A DNA stretch of 64,000 bases from Bradymonas sp963697525 (GTDB lineage: Bacteria; Myxococcota_A; Bradymonadia; Bradymonadales; Bradymonadaceae), in NCBI GenBank assembly GCA_963697525.1, contig OY969087.1:2542001-2606000 (forward strand), written 5' to 3'. A program made the position numbers and the translations under genes. The stretch's first letter is position 1. The number at the start of each line of letters is the position of its first letter. A model generated the notes under the pieces. The model saw only the letters and a list, made by a program, of their open reading frames with translations. It made no database searches and was not told where the DNA came from. Below are positions 56,157 to 64,000 of this stretch, one piece after another.

Positions 56157-57566
56157 TCACCGCCCCGACGGTCGAATATTGTGGTTGATCCGAAACAGGT
56201 TGTTCGGATCGTAGTCGTCCTTGACCTCCACCAGGCGGTCGTAATTGTCCCCGAAGGTCGCCCGCATCATCGCCTCGTCCTCGTCGCCCATCAGGAAGTT
56301 GACGTAGCCCGCGCCCACCGCGTGCGGCGCCAGCGCCTCGTAGCAGTCGCGCGCCCACTGGCGGATGGCCGAAAAGCCCTCGCCGTCGGGCGACACGCCC
56401 ACGATGACCACCGCGTAGCGCACGTCGCGGTAGTTGAACGCCGTCTCGTTGGGGCCGACGCGGTGTACCGCGCCGTCGATGGGATAGGAGTGGATCGTGG
56501 TGTGGGGATTGGCCACGCGGCCGCCGAATTCGTGCAGCGCTTCGATGGCCCCTTCGCTCAGATCGCGCAGGTACACCGTCTTCCAGTAGTGGTGCATTCC
56601 CGGGGGCACGATGGCGTCGAACATCCCCTGCAGCGTGGGATAGGGAATCGGCGCGACCATGTCGATGGCCGGCGGCATGTCGGCGAGGAATTTGTCGAGG
56701 CATTCGTGCGCCTCGGCCTCGGGGCCGTCATGGCACAACACCAGCGCGCACATCGTCTCCAGGTGGTGCTCGGCGGGGAACGGGTCGACCGGAGGGATCA
56801 TCTGGAAGCCCAGAAAGCCGCTGAATTGCTCGGGCGCGTTGCGAAGGAAGCGGTTGTAGCGCGCGAAGACCTCCGCGGTCTGCTCCAGCGGCCAGAACAT
56901 CGGGCCACCGATGACGGTGTTGACCGGATGGGCCTTGAATTCGAACGAGGTGACCACCCCGAAGTTGCCGCCCCCGCCGCGCAGCGCCCAAAACAGGTCG
57001 GTGTGGTGGCTGGCGTCGGCGACGATGGCCTTGCCCTCGGCGGTGACCACGTCGGCCGAGAGGAGGTTGTCGCAGGTCAGCCCGTACTCGCGCGACAGGT
57101 AGCCAAAGCCGCCGCCCAGCGTCAGCCCGCCGATGCCCGTGGTGGACACGAAGCCCGCCGGGACGGCCAACCCATAGGGATGGGTGGCGTGGTCCATCTC
57201 GCCGACGGTGCATCCCCCCTCGACGCGGATGCGCCGTTTGAGCGGGTCGACGCGCACCGCATGCATCGGCGACAGGTCGATGAGCACGTCTGCGTCGCAG
57301 GTGCCCAGGCCGGCCACGTTATGCCCGCCGCCGCGCACGGCCGCCGCCCGCCCGCTGTTGCGCGCCAGTTTGACCCCTTCGATGACGTCGGCGACGTCGC
57401 GGCACTGCACGATGACGCCGGGACGCCGGTCGATGTTGGCGTTGTAGACGTGGCGCGCGCGTTCATAATCAGGGTCGCGCGGCTCGAGTACCACGCCTCG
57501 CACCATCGCGCGGGTCATCTGCACGCCGGGAAATTCCTCTGCCCTCGGTCCGGATTCGGTCATCAT
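56157..57566 (-). CDS. FAD-linked oxidoreductase, BBE (berberine-bridge) family
   Basis: 469 residues. The FAD-binding PCMH domain has RGGGHNVAGLGTCD with the His that is usually covalently linked to FAD. GLTCDNL carries the Cys of a bicovalent link, so FAD is probably held by both. The BBE C-terminal segment is present (EVKDDYDPNNLFRINHNI). Such enzymes oxidise sugars, alcohols or secondary metabolites; the substrate is unknown. ATG 57566 follows GAGG seven bases upstream; ATG 57563 is adjacent. No signal peptide. It is divergent from the CDF exporter. Confidence 0.92.
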   Translation of the reverse strand: MMTESGPRAEEFPGVQMTRAMVRGVVLEPRDPDYERARHVYNANIDRRPGVIVQCRDVADVIEGVKLARNSGRAAAVRGGGHNVAGLGTCDADVLIDLSPMHAVRVDPLKRRIRVEGGCTVGEMDHATHPYGLAVPAGFVSTTGIGGLTLGGGFGYLSREYGLTCDNLLSADVVTAEGKAIVADASHHTDLFWALRGGGGNFGVVTSFEFKAHPVNTVIGGPMFWPLEQTAEVFARYNRFLRNAPEQFSGFLGFQMIPPVDPFPAEHHLETMCALVLCHDGPEAEAHECLDKFLADMPPAIDMVAPIPYPTLQGMFDAIVPPGMHHYWKTVYLRDLSEGAIEALHEFGGRVANPHTTIHSYPIDGAVHRVGPNETAFNYRDVRYAVVIVGVSPDGEGFSAIRQWARDCYEALAPHAVGAGYVNFLMGDEDEAMMRATFGDNYDRLVEVKDDYDPNNLFRINHNIRPSGR

Positions 57567-57757
57567 GATTGCCTCGCCGCGTCTGGTAAGTGATTGATTT
57601 TGATACTCTTTTATGAAAATGCGCACGGGATGGGTGGGTCAACCAATTCTCGACGACACCGCGCGGACGCGCTCGTTGTTGCTCAAGCTGGCCAGACTCG
57701 GTAAGAAAGCGAAGGACACTCCCATTCGGCACTGATGCCTGTGTTCGCGGAGCACCG

Positions 57758-58696
57758 ATGAGTTTGGGACATTCACACGCCGGAGGACATGACCACGGCC
57801 ACGATCACGGCCACAGCCACATGCCCAGCGCGCGCGACCGCAACACCAAGCGCCTGGCGTGGACCCTGGGTCTGGTGCTGCTGTATATGGGCGCCGAGGT
57901 CGCCGGTGGCCTGCTCACCAACTCGCTGGCGCTGCTGGCCGACGCCGGCCACATGCTCTCCGACGCCGCCTCGCTGGGCCTGTCGCTATTCGCGATGTGG
58001 ATCGCCCGGCGCCCGCCCAACTCCGAGAAGACCTACGGCTACTATCGCGCCGAGATCTTGGCGGCCCTGGCCAACGGGGCGACCCTGGCGGCGATCTCGA
58101 TCTACATCTTCTACGAAGCCTACCAGCGGTTCTCCTCCCCTCCGCAGGTGGAGGGCTCGCTGATGATGGCCATCGCCATCGGCGGGCTGGTGGTCAATAT
58201 CGCGGGGCTGTTTCTGCTGCACGGCGGCAAGTCCGAGAGTCTCAACGTGCGCGGAGCCTGGCTGCACGTGCTCGGCGACACGATGGGAAGCGTGGGCGCC
58301 ATCACCGCCGGCGCGCTCATCTGGGCGTTTGGCTGGGAGTGGGCCGACCCCGTGGCCTCGGTGCTCATCGGCATTTTGGTGCTGTGGTCGGGTTGGCACC
58401 TGCTCAAGGCCGCCGTCGCCGTGCTCATGGAGGCGAGCCCCGGGCATATCGACGTCGACGCGGTGCGCGACGCCATCCGCAACGTCGCCCAGGTCGAGGC
58501 CGTCCACGACCTGCACGTGTGGACCATCTCCAGCGGGATGGTCGCCCTGTCGGTCCACGTCGACGTGGATACGCTGCGCGATTACGCCGAGCTGATGCAC
58601 GAGATCCGCCACGTGCTCGACCACGAGTTCGGCATCTCTCATTCGACCATTCAGGTGGAACCCCAGGGGTTTTCGCACGAGCCGGAGTGCTTCTAA
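57758..58696 (+). CDS. CDF cation efflux protein (ZitB/CzcD type)
   Basis: This 312-residue proton antiporter exports Zn2+, Co2+ or Cd2+ to the periplasm. The N-terminus is a His-rich stretch (HSHAGGHDHGHDHGHSH) for metal capture. Six membrane segments follow, with the transport site in SLALLADAGHMLSDAAS (H-x3-D) and a second pair in LHVLGDTMGS, then a cytoplasmic C-terminal domain (VHDLHVWTISSGMVALSVHV). The converging P1B ATPase gene ends 27 bases away. The H-x3-D pattern with D-x3-D favours zinc. Confidence 0.94.
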   Translation: MSLGHSHAGGHDHGHDHGHSHMPSARDRNTKRLAWTLGLVLLYMGAEVAGGLLTNSLALLADAGHMLSDAASLGLSLFAMWIARRPPNSEKTYGYYRAEILAALANGATLAAISIYIFYEAYQRFSSPPQVEGSLMMAIAIGGLVVNIAGLFLLHGGKSESLNVRGAWLHVLGDTMGSVGAITAGALIWAFGWEWADPVASVLIGILVLWSGWHLLKAAVAVLMEASPGHIDVDAVRDAIRNVAQVEAVHDLHVWTISSGMVALSVHVDVDTLRDYAELMHEIRHVLDHEFGISHSTIQVEPQGFSHEPECF

Positions 58697-58723
58697 GTGC
58701 ATTCACGGCGCCGCGCGGTGCCA

Positions 58724-60826
58724 TCACCGCCCGCGCAGCATGCGCAACCCGTTGCCGATCACCAGTAAGCTGGTGCCCATGTCGGCGAGCACGGCCATCC
58801 AAAGCGTAGCCATCCCCACGGCCGCCAGCCCGAAGACCGCCGCCTTGATCCCCAACGCGATGACGATATTTTGCACGATGATGCGCTCGGTGCGCCGTCC
58901 CAGACGGATGGCCTCGGGCAGCTTGCTCAGGTCGTCGGCCATCAAGGCGACGTGGGCGGTGTCCAGCGCGATGTCGGTGCCGGCGGCGCCCATGGCGATG
59001 CCCACCGGGGCGCTGGCCAGAGCCGGGGCATCGTTGATGCCGTCGCCGACCATGACGACGTGATCGTGGCGCTTTTGGAGGTCGGCGATGGCCTCGACTT
59101 TCTGGTCGGGCAAGAGCTCGGCGAGCACCTGGTCGTCGACCAGGCTGAGCTCCTCGCCAATCGAGCGCGCGTTGGCGGCGTTGTCGCCGGTGAGCATGTA
59201 GATCGAGTCGATGCCCAGCGCGCGCAGCGTCTCGATGGTCGGGCGCGCCTGCTCGCGGGGGCTGTCCTGCAAGGCGACCAGCCCGAGCATGCGACCGGCG
59301 CGGGCCACGCCCACCACCGTCTGGCCACGTCCTTCCAACGCCTGCCATTCCTCGAGCTGCGCGCCGTAGTCGACGCCGTGCTCGTCGAGCAACGCCCGGC
59401 TACCCACCAGGATAAGCTCGTCGTCGAGGCGAGCTTCGACACCTCGGCCCACGTGGGCCTGAAATCCATCGACCGCGCTGGCGTCGACGTCGCCGCCGCG
59501 CGCCAGGGCCTCGCTGACGATGGCGCGGGCGACGTAATGCTCGCTTCGGCTCTCGGCCAGCGCGGCTGCGCGCAACAACTCGCCTTCATCGACGCCGTCG
59601 GCCGCGACGAGCCGGCTGATGCCCAATTTTCCGCGGGTGAGCGTGCCGGTCTTGTCGAAGGCGACGGCCTTGGCACGCCCCAGCTCCTCGAGGAAGCGCC
59701 CGCCCTTGACCAAAATGCCGTCGCGCGCCGCTCGCGCGATGCCCGAGGCGGTGGTGATGGGCGTCGCCAACACCAACGCGCACGGACAGGCGATGACCAG
59801 GAGCACCAGCGCGCGGTAAAACCACACCGCGAAGCTCGCGCCCAGCGCCAGCGGCGGCACCGCGGCGAGCAACACCGCCAGCACCACGACTGCGGGGGTG
59901 TAATAGCGCGCGAAGCGCTCGACGAGCTGCTCGGTCTTCGATCGGTTTTTCTGGGCGTCGCGCACCGCCTCGATGACCCGGGCGAGCGTGCTGTCCTGCG
60001 GGGCGCGCTCGACGCGCACGTCCAGGCTGCCGCGCTGGTTGAGCGTGCCGGCGAAGACCTCGTCGCCGACGGCTTTGGTCACCGGGCGCGATTCACCGGT
60101 GATCGGCGACTGGTCGACCTCGCTTCGCCCATCGACCACCGCTCCGTCGACCGGAATGCGCTCGCCCGGGCGCACGACGACGAGCTCGCCGACGCCGACC
60201 TCGTCGACCGCGACGGTTTGTTCGTCGCCGTCGCGGCGCACCCGCGCCTGCTGCGGCGCGAGCTCCACCAGCCGTCCAATCGCCCGGCGCGCCCGGCCCA
60301 TGCTCGCGCCCTCGAGCCACTCGGCGAACGCAAACAGCGCCACCACCGTCGACGCCTCCAGCCAGTCGCCCAGGATGAGGGCGCCGATGACGGCCAACGT
60401 CATGAGCACGTCGATGTCGAGCTCCAGGCGCTTCAGCGAGCCCCACGCACCGCGAAATACGGTCACCCCACCGACCGCGGTCGCCAGCAAATACACCGGA
60501 ATCGCCCACCCCGGGCGCCCGACCCCATGCGCGAGGGTAAGCGCCACGCCGATGAGTACGCCGGAGGCGATCACGGTCATCAGGCGCAAGTCGACGCCGG
60601 CGGAGGCTTGCGCGTCCTCGTCGCTCGAGACCACCCCGTAGCCCAATCCACGCACGGTACGCTCGACGCTCTGGCGCGCGGACGCGTCGCGGATGTCGGC
60701 GGTGAGTGTGGCGCTCATCAGGTCGACGCTGACCTGGGCGACCTCGTCGAGCTCGGCGACCGCGCGCTCGATCTTCGCCGAGCAATTCGCGCAGTCCATA
60801 CCGTCGATGCTAGCTGTGTAACGCAT
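58724..60826 (-). CDS. P1B-type heavy-metal ATPase (ZntA/CadA-like)
   Basis: 700 residues. One N-terminal metal-binding HMA domain has MDCANC (about 10-15). The intramembrane metal motif ACPCALVLATP, the phosphorylation site DKTGTLTRG and the ATP hinge GDGINDAPAL are all intact. CPC with a single HMA fits Zn/Cd/Pb or Cu pumps; the DMGTSL segment at the end is ZntA-like. ATG 60826 was chosen because the frame beyond (to 60916) runs through the hexamer-word array and gives only a Lys/Arg/Pro leader. Confidence 0.95.
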   Translation of the reverse strand: MRYTASIDGMDCANCSAKIERAVAELDEVAQVSVDLMSATLTADIRDASARQSVERTVRGLGYGVVSSDEDAQASAGVDLRLMTVIASGVLIGVALTLAHGVGRPGWAIPVYLLATAVGGVTVFRGAWGSLKRLELDIDVLMTLAVIGALILGDWLEASTVVALFAFAEWLEGASMGRARRAIGRLVELAPQQARVRRDGDEQTVAVDEVGVGELVVVRPGERIPVDGAVVDGRSEVDQSPITGESRPVTKAVGDEVFAGTLNQRGSLDVRVERAPQDSTLARVIEAVRDAQKNRSKTEQLVERFARYYTPAVVVLAVLLAAVPPLALGASFAVWFYRALVLLVIACPCALVLATPITTASGIARAARDGILVKGGRFLEELGRAKAVAFDKTGTLTRGKLGISRLVAADGVDEGELLRAAALAESRSEHYVARAIVSEALARGGDVDASAVDGFQAHVGRGVEARLDDELILVGSRALLDEHGVDYGAQLEEWQALEGRGQTVVGVARAGRMLGLVALQDSPREQARPTIETLRALGIDSIYMLTGDNAANARSIGEELSLVDDQVLAELLPDQKVEAIADLQKRHDHVVMVGDGINDAPALASAPVGIAMGAAGTDIALDTAHVALMADDLSKLPEAIRLGRRTERIIVQNIVIALGIKAAVFGLAAVGMATLWMAVLADMGTSLLVIGNGLRMLRGR

Positions 60827-60840
60827 ATGCCGTTTGAAAA

Positions 60841-60932
60841 GCCGTTTAGGTTCAGGTTTACGTTTACGTTTAGGTTTGGACCCGTCAAGCTCACAGAACC
60901 TAAACGTAAACCTCAACGTAAACCTAAACGGC
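60841..60932. repeat. Inverted hexamer-word arrays upstream of the P1B ATPase
   Basis: Left array 60841-60876 reads GCCG, then TTTAGG, TTCAGG, TTTACG, TTTACG, TTTAGG, TT. The right arm, 60897-60932, is its complement in form but with two words different (TTTACG and TTGAGG in second and third place). The arms therefore pair at 36 nearly regular positions over a 20-base loop. It is close to the ATPase start at 60826. Confidence 0.9.
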
Positions 60933-61024
60933 CTTTCCCGCCCATACGGTCAATTTGGAGCCGTCCTCCAAACCAGCGCATCCGTGCTCCCCCGTGATCG
61001 TGATCGGCCTTTCCCGCCCATACG
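60930..61024. repeat. Direct 19-bp repeat in the ATPase upstream gap
   Basis: GGCCTTTCCCGCCCATACG occurs at 60930-60948 and again at 61006-61024, 76 bases apart. AT-rich words around it (CAATTTGGA; CGACGTGGA) differ. Nothing else in 60933-61107 resembles a gene. Confidence 0.75.
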
Positions 61025-61107
61025 ATCGACGTGGAACCAGCCTCGAAATTATCGCATTCGCTCATACGCGACAGAACGATAGGTCGATCGCATTGCCCCC
61101 AACTGCC

Positions 61108-61313
61108 GGTCACGGCCACGCTCACGGTCACGGCACGAGCCGACCTCCCGAGAGTATTTGCGATCAATAGGCAGGCCACGGTCGCGCGGAAGCACGGGCG
61201 CCGCAAACAACGCGGCGTGCTCCAAAGGCCAAAAGCAGCAAACGATCTCATTGCAGGTAAACGGCCGATCACGATCACGATCACGACTGCGACTACAACT
61301 ACGATCGCGGGTC
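61108..61313. repeat. Two further short hexamer arrays with a spacer
   Basis: At 61108-61132 the words are GGTCAC, GGCCAC, GCTCAC, GGTCAC. At 61266-61313 they are CGATCA three times, then CGACTG, CGACTA, CAACTA, CGATCG. The spacer between has no convincing gene. An open frame from 61031 to 61558 crosses both and runs antisense into the MMPL gene; I do not accept it. Confidence 0.75.
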
Positions 61314-61359
61314 GGGGTGCGTGGGTTCAGCGAGATGTGGTCGATAGACAGCCGAGCCG

Positions 61360-63765
61360 TCATTTCCTCGTGGCTCGCCCCACCAACAGCACCTGCCCGC
61401 ACCAGTTGACCAGCAAGATCACTGCCAGGCCCACCACCGCGATCTCGCCCAGCGAGGCCAGCCCGGCGTGGTGGGCGAGCATCATGGCGCCGAAGCCGAT
61501 GGCGGTGGTCAAGAACGCCGCGCCGATGGCCAGCGACGTGGTCACGTGGGCGGGGTAGTCGTGGGGATCTTCGCGCAGGTGCAGCAGGACGTGGTAGGAG
61601 GCGTCGACGCCCAGCCCCAGCCAGATTGGCAGGATGACGATATTCAGGAAGTTCAGGTTGACGCCCACCCAGCCGGCCATGCCCAGCGCGCCGACGAACC
61701 CCACCAGCAAAATGCCCATCTGGATGAGGATCTCGCGGCGGCGCCCGAAGGCGGCCAGCGAGGCGAACAGAAGCCCCAACAGGGTGATGACGAGCATCCA
61801 GATGGCGTCGCGTTTGACGTAGTGGACGATGTCGTACAGCAGCGACACCTCGCTGATGGCGTCGTAGCTGGTGGGTTTTTTGGCGTTGGGGTCACCCACT
61901 CCGGGCAGGTCGCGAAGCGCGTCGACGTAGCTGGTGACGCTGTCGATATTCTCCAGGTCGGTCGCCGGGAAGACGAGCACGACGTCGCCGCCGGACTTGC
62001 GGGCGAACGGCTCGTGGATCGCCTGGGGCAGGTCCGCCACCGTCAGCGGGCCGTGTTCGACGACGTGGCGGACCTCGGCGAGGTAGGCTTTTTGCTTTTT
62101 GGTGCGATCGGATTTGGGAATCTCGTCGAGCTGATGGCGGATGTCGGCCAGCACGGCGAGCTTGGCGCGCTGCTGGCTGGGCAGCAGCGAGTTAAGGGAA
62201 ACGGCCTTGTCGATGGTCTTTCCGCCGGGCGTCTCGCGCTTGCGCCGCTCGATCTCGTCGATGACCTGTTGGCTGTGGGCCGGCGACTTGGTCAGCACCA
62301 CCGCCGGTGTCTGGGAATGGCCGAGGGTGCGGTCGACCATCTCGCCGAGCTTCCAGGCCGCCCCCTGGCGAAGCTCGAGGGCGTCGAAGCTGCGGTCGAA
62401 CCCCAGCTTGGGAATCCCCAACGCGGTGACCGCCATGATGCCGATGATCGCCGCGCCCGCCCATTTGCCCGCCCGAGCGACCGTCTTGCACCGCGGGCCG
62501 CCGTGAAGCCGGCCGCATAGCTTGCGCGTCCAATGCAGCGAGGCGGGCTCCGAGAAGCGCCCCCCGTAGCGTTCGACCAGCAAGATCAACGGCGGCAACA
62601 GCAGTGTGTACGCCAGCAGCACCAGCGCCACGCCTCCCAGGGCGATGGTGCCGAACTCGAAGAACGCGCGAAAGTCGCTTACGATCAGGCTTCCCAGCGC
62701 GATCGCCGTGGTCAGCCCGCCGTAGAAGTTCGCCCGCCCGCTGGTCTTGAACGTCTCGGCCAGCGCCCGCGGCCCATCGTAGCGGTCGCGAAGCTGGTGG
62801 TAGCGCACGTATAGGTGGATGCCGTAGTCCACCCCGATGCCCATGAGCACCGCCCCCAAGAATCCGGTGAGCACGTTGAGGGTGCCGAAGGTCAAATACG
62901 CCCAGGCGAACGTCCAGATGGTGCCCGCCACCAGCGGCAGCACCACCACCAACATGCCGCAGAAGCTGCGCAAAAAGACCAGCAAGAACGCCAGCAACAG
63001 CACGCCGGCGACGCCGGTGGCCAGCGTCAGGTCCTTTTGAAGCGTCGACTGCAGCTCTACACGCTTCTGATACCGCCCGCTCAGCCCGTAGTGCACCTTG
63101 GAGGTCGCCGCGGGCAGCGTCTGGTCGAGCACCCGGGTCACCCGCTTGGAGAACGCCTGCGCACGGGCGAGGTTGCGCGCCGGAAAGTCCGGGTACAAAA
63201 ACAGCGCCAGCTTGGTGCCGTCCTTGTTGACGAAGTAGGGCGATTGGTCGAGCCCGCCGAATTTGTCGCCGTATTTCGACGTCAGGTCCGAGAAGTCGAC
63301 CTTGGGCGGGCTCTTGCTATCGTCGAGGGAGACGAACAGCGGGTTGGCCTTCTTCTTGGCCGCCACGATGCTCTTTTTGAGGCGGCGGTGCGCCTCCTGG
63401 AGATCCTTTTTGTCGGCATATAGCAGCCGGTAGCGCCGGAAGAAGTCGACGGGCTTTTTGTACTCCACCCGTCGCACGTCGGCCACCCGCGCCAGCTTGG
63501 GCGCCAATTTGTCGGCGGCCTTCTCCAGCGCCGCGCGATCGCGGCCCTGCAGCACGACGATGAGCTGGCCGATCTGGCCCCCATAGCTCTCCTCCAGACG
63601 GTCGAGCCCCTGGACGCTGCGCGCCCGCCGGGGCAGCAGCCTCGTCAGGTTGGAGTCGAGCTGGAGCTGGCTCGCCAGGACACCGGTCCCCCCGGTGAAC
63701 AACACAAGAGCGCCCAACACCACAAGCAGGTGCCGGCGGCAAAACTCGATAAGTCTCTGCATCAC
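61360..63765 (-). CDS. MMPL/RND-superfamily exporter
   Basis: This 801-residue inner-membrane protein has the RND two-repeat plan. The first helix (HLLVVLGALVLFTGGTGVLA) is followed by a large periplasmic loop (residues 35-235) and five helices, with GIGVDYGIHLYVRYHQLRD as the relay region. A second loop (430-640) and five more helices (GLGVDASYHVLLHLRED) come after. Family members export lipids, hopanoids or polyketides; no partner gene is present to decide. The long Lys-rich helix KKDLQEAHRRLKKSIVAAKK in loop 1 is unusual. ATG at 63765. Confidence 0.92.
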   Translation of the reverse strand: MMQRLIEFCRRHLLVVLGALVLFTGGTGVLASQLQLDSNLTRLLPRRARSVQGLDRLEESYGGQIGQLIVVLQGRDRAALEKAADKLAPKLARVADVRRVEYKKPVDFFRRYRLLYADKKDLQEAHRRLKKSIVAAKKKANPLFVSLDDSKSPPKVDFSDLTSKYGDKFGGLDQSPYFVNKDGTKLALFLYPDFPARNLARAQAFSKRVTRVLDQTLPAATSKVHYGLSGRYQKRVELQSTLQKDLTLATGVAGVLLLAFLLVFLRSFCGMLVVVLPLVAGTIWTFAWAYLTFGTLNVLTGFLGAVLMGIGVDYGIHLYVRYHQLRDRYDGPRALAETFKTSGRANFYGGLTTAIALGSLIVSDFRAFFEFGTIALGGVALVLLAYTLLLPPLILLVERYGGRFSEPASLHWTRKLCGRLHGGPRCKTVARAGKWAGAAIIGIMAVTALGIPKLGFDRSFDALELRQGAAWKLGEMVDRTLGHSQTPAVVLTKSPAHSQQVIDEIERRKRETPGGKTIDKAVSLNSLLPSQQRAKLAVLADIRHQLDEIPKSDRTKKQKAYLAEVRHVVEHGPLTVADLPQAIHEPFARKSGGDVVLVFPATDLENIDSVTSYVDALRDLPGVGDPNAKKPTSYDAISEVSLLYDIVHYVKRDAIWMLVITLLGLLFASLAAFGRRREILIQMGILLVGFVGALGMAGWVGVNLNFLNIVILPIWLGLGVDASYHVLLHLREDPHDYPAHVTTSLAIGAAFLTTAIGFGAMMLAHHAGLASLGEIAVVGLAVILLVNWCGQVLLVGRATRK

Positions 63766-63916
63766 AGCCTACGCTCGTCCCGGATACGTCTTAGGAACAA
63801 CTCGAGGGCCCCGCCGTGCGTGTCTTACTGGCGTCGCCGGATGTAGAAAAAAGTGAATCGCGAAATTCTATTCCGCTTAATTCTCAGGGGCTTAGTTGTT
63901 TTTGTGTTGGTTGTTC

Positions 63917-63943
63917 GGTTTTCGGGGACCCCCATCGCCTCGC
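63917..63943. repeat. Dispersed intergenic element, truncated copy C
   Basis: GGTTTTCGGGGACCCCCATCG followed by CCTCGC repeats the left edge of copy B (31780 on) with one base changed, then breaks off before the hairpin. A hexamer array begins 19 bases later. The 63766-63916 stretch has no gene. Confidence 0.7.
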
Positions 63944-63961
63944 CAATGCCAGATGGTGGGC

Positions 63962-64000
63962 CCTAAACCTAAACGTAAACCTGAACCTGAACGTAAACCT
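63962..64000. repeat. Hexamer-word array at the window end
   Basis: CCTAAA, CCTAAA, CGTAAA, CCTGAA, CCTGAA, CGTAAA, CCT: the complements of the words at 60841-60932 (TTTAGG, TTTACG, TTCAGG). The array continues beyond the window. Confidence 0.85.

Noticed and set aside
60841..60932. Telomere-like or plant-type repeat implying contamination
   Set aside because: Word length is six, not seven, with mixed words. Flanking genes are ordinary bacterial ones that continue the same gene style.
61031..61558. 175-codon plus-strand frame in the ATPase/MMPL gap
   Set aside because: It runs through two hexamer arrays and then antisense into the MMPL gene; no recognisable protein.

Overview
The window is GC-rich, densely coded DNA from a Gram-negative bacterium. 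Many predicted lipoproteins carry clear lipoboxes. One secreted metalloprotease ends in a Cys / membrane helix / Arg-cluster tail of the MYXO-CTERM kind. There are NtrC-type regulators, PilZ, CheB/CheR-type hybrid kinases and a DUF7453-like surface protein. Together these suggest the Myxococcota/former delta-proteobacteria, perhaps the Bradymonadales; the placement is inferred from gene style and was not tested. No rRNA, tRNA, CRISPR array, phage or recognisable transposase was seen.

Layout. 1-780 is a degenerate hexamer array and spacer. 779-4660 (minus) is nadA-nadB-thiO. 4836-5843 is a D-2-hydroxyacid dehydrogenase. 6155-22372 is a heavy-metal (probably Cu/Ag) defence region. It contains an NtrC-type two-component pair transcribed away from a sigma-54 promoter with three phased palindromes, a Cys-rich secreted protein, CusC-CusB-CusA and a metal-binding lipoprotein. 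These are followed by an ArsR-rhodanese regulator with a DsrE lipoprotein, ScsB- and ScsD-like thiol proteins, a Met/His-rich lipoprotein and a DUF4396 membrane protein. 22356-25328 (minus) is PilZ, an AMP-phosphorylase-type enzyme and a PRPP-synthase homologue. 25438-29991 is a 1517-residue CheB-CheR-PAS-GAF-kinase-receiver protein.

30502-41545 is mixed: thioredoxin, cytochrome c, lipoprotein, CoA transferase, desaturase, PlsC-type acyltransferase, LysR, NhaA and a HmuY-like lipoprotein. 41604-54081 holds the metalloprotease, an ion channel, a Uup-type ABC-F ATPase, a PKD-repeat lipoprotein, a SCO1 protein, a phosphatase-like lipoprotein and a large surface lipoprotein. 54229-57566 is RtcB, archease and a flavin oxidoreductase. 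57758-60826 is a CDF exporter and a P1B ATPase, and 61360-63765 is an MMPL/RND exporter.

The most distinctive content is regulatory and repetitive. (a) The sigma-54 control region lies between the kinase operon and the cus operon. (b) The spacers are unusually rich in several kinds of short repeat: degenerate hexamer-word arrays, a 28-bp GC-rich unit at four loci, a dispersed element of about 140 bp, octamer arrays at gene edges, and long inverted repeats. (c) Two genes, cusC and uup, are each broken by one extra T in the same heptamer.
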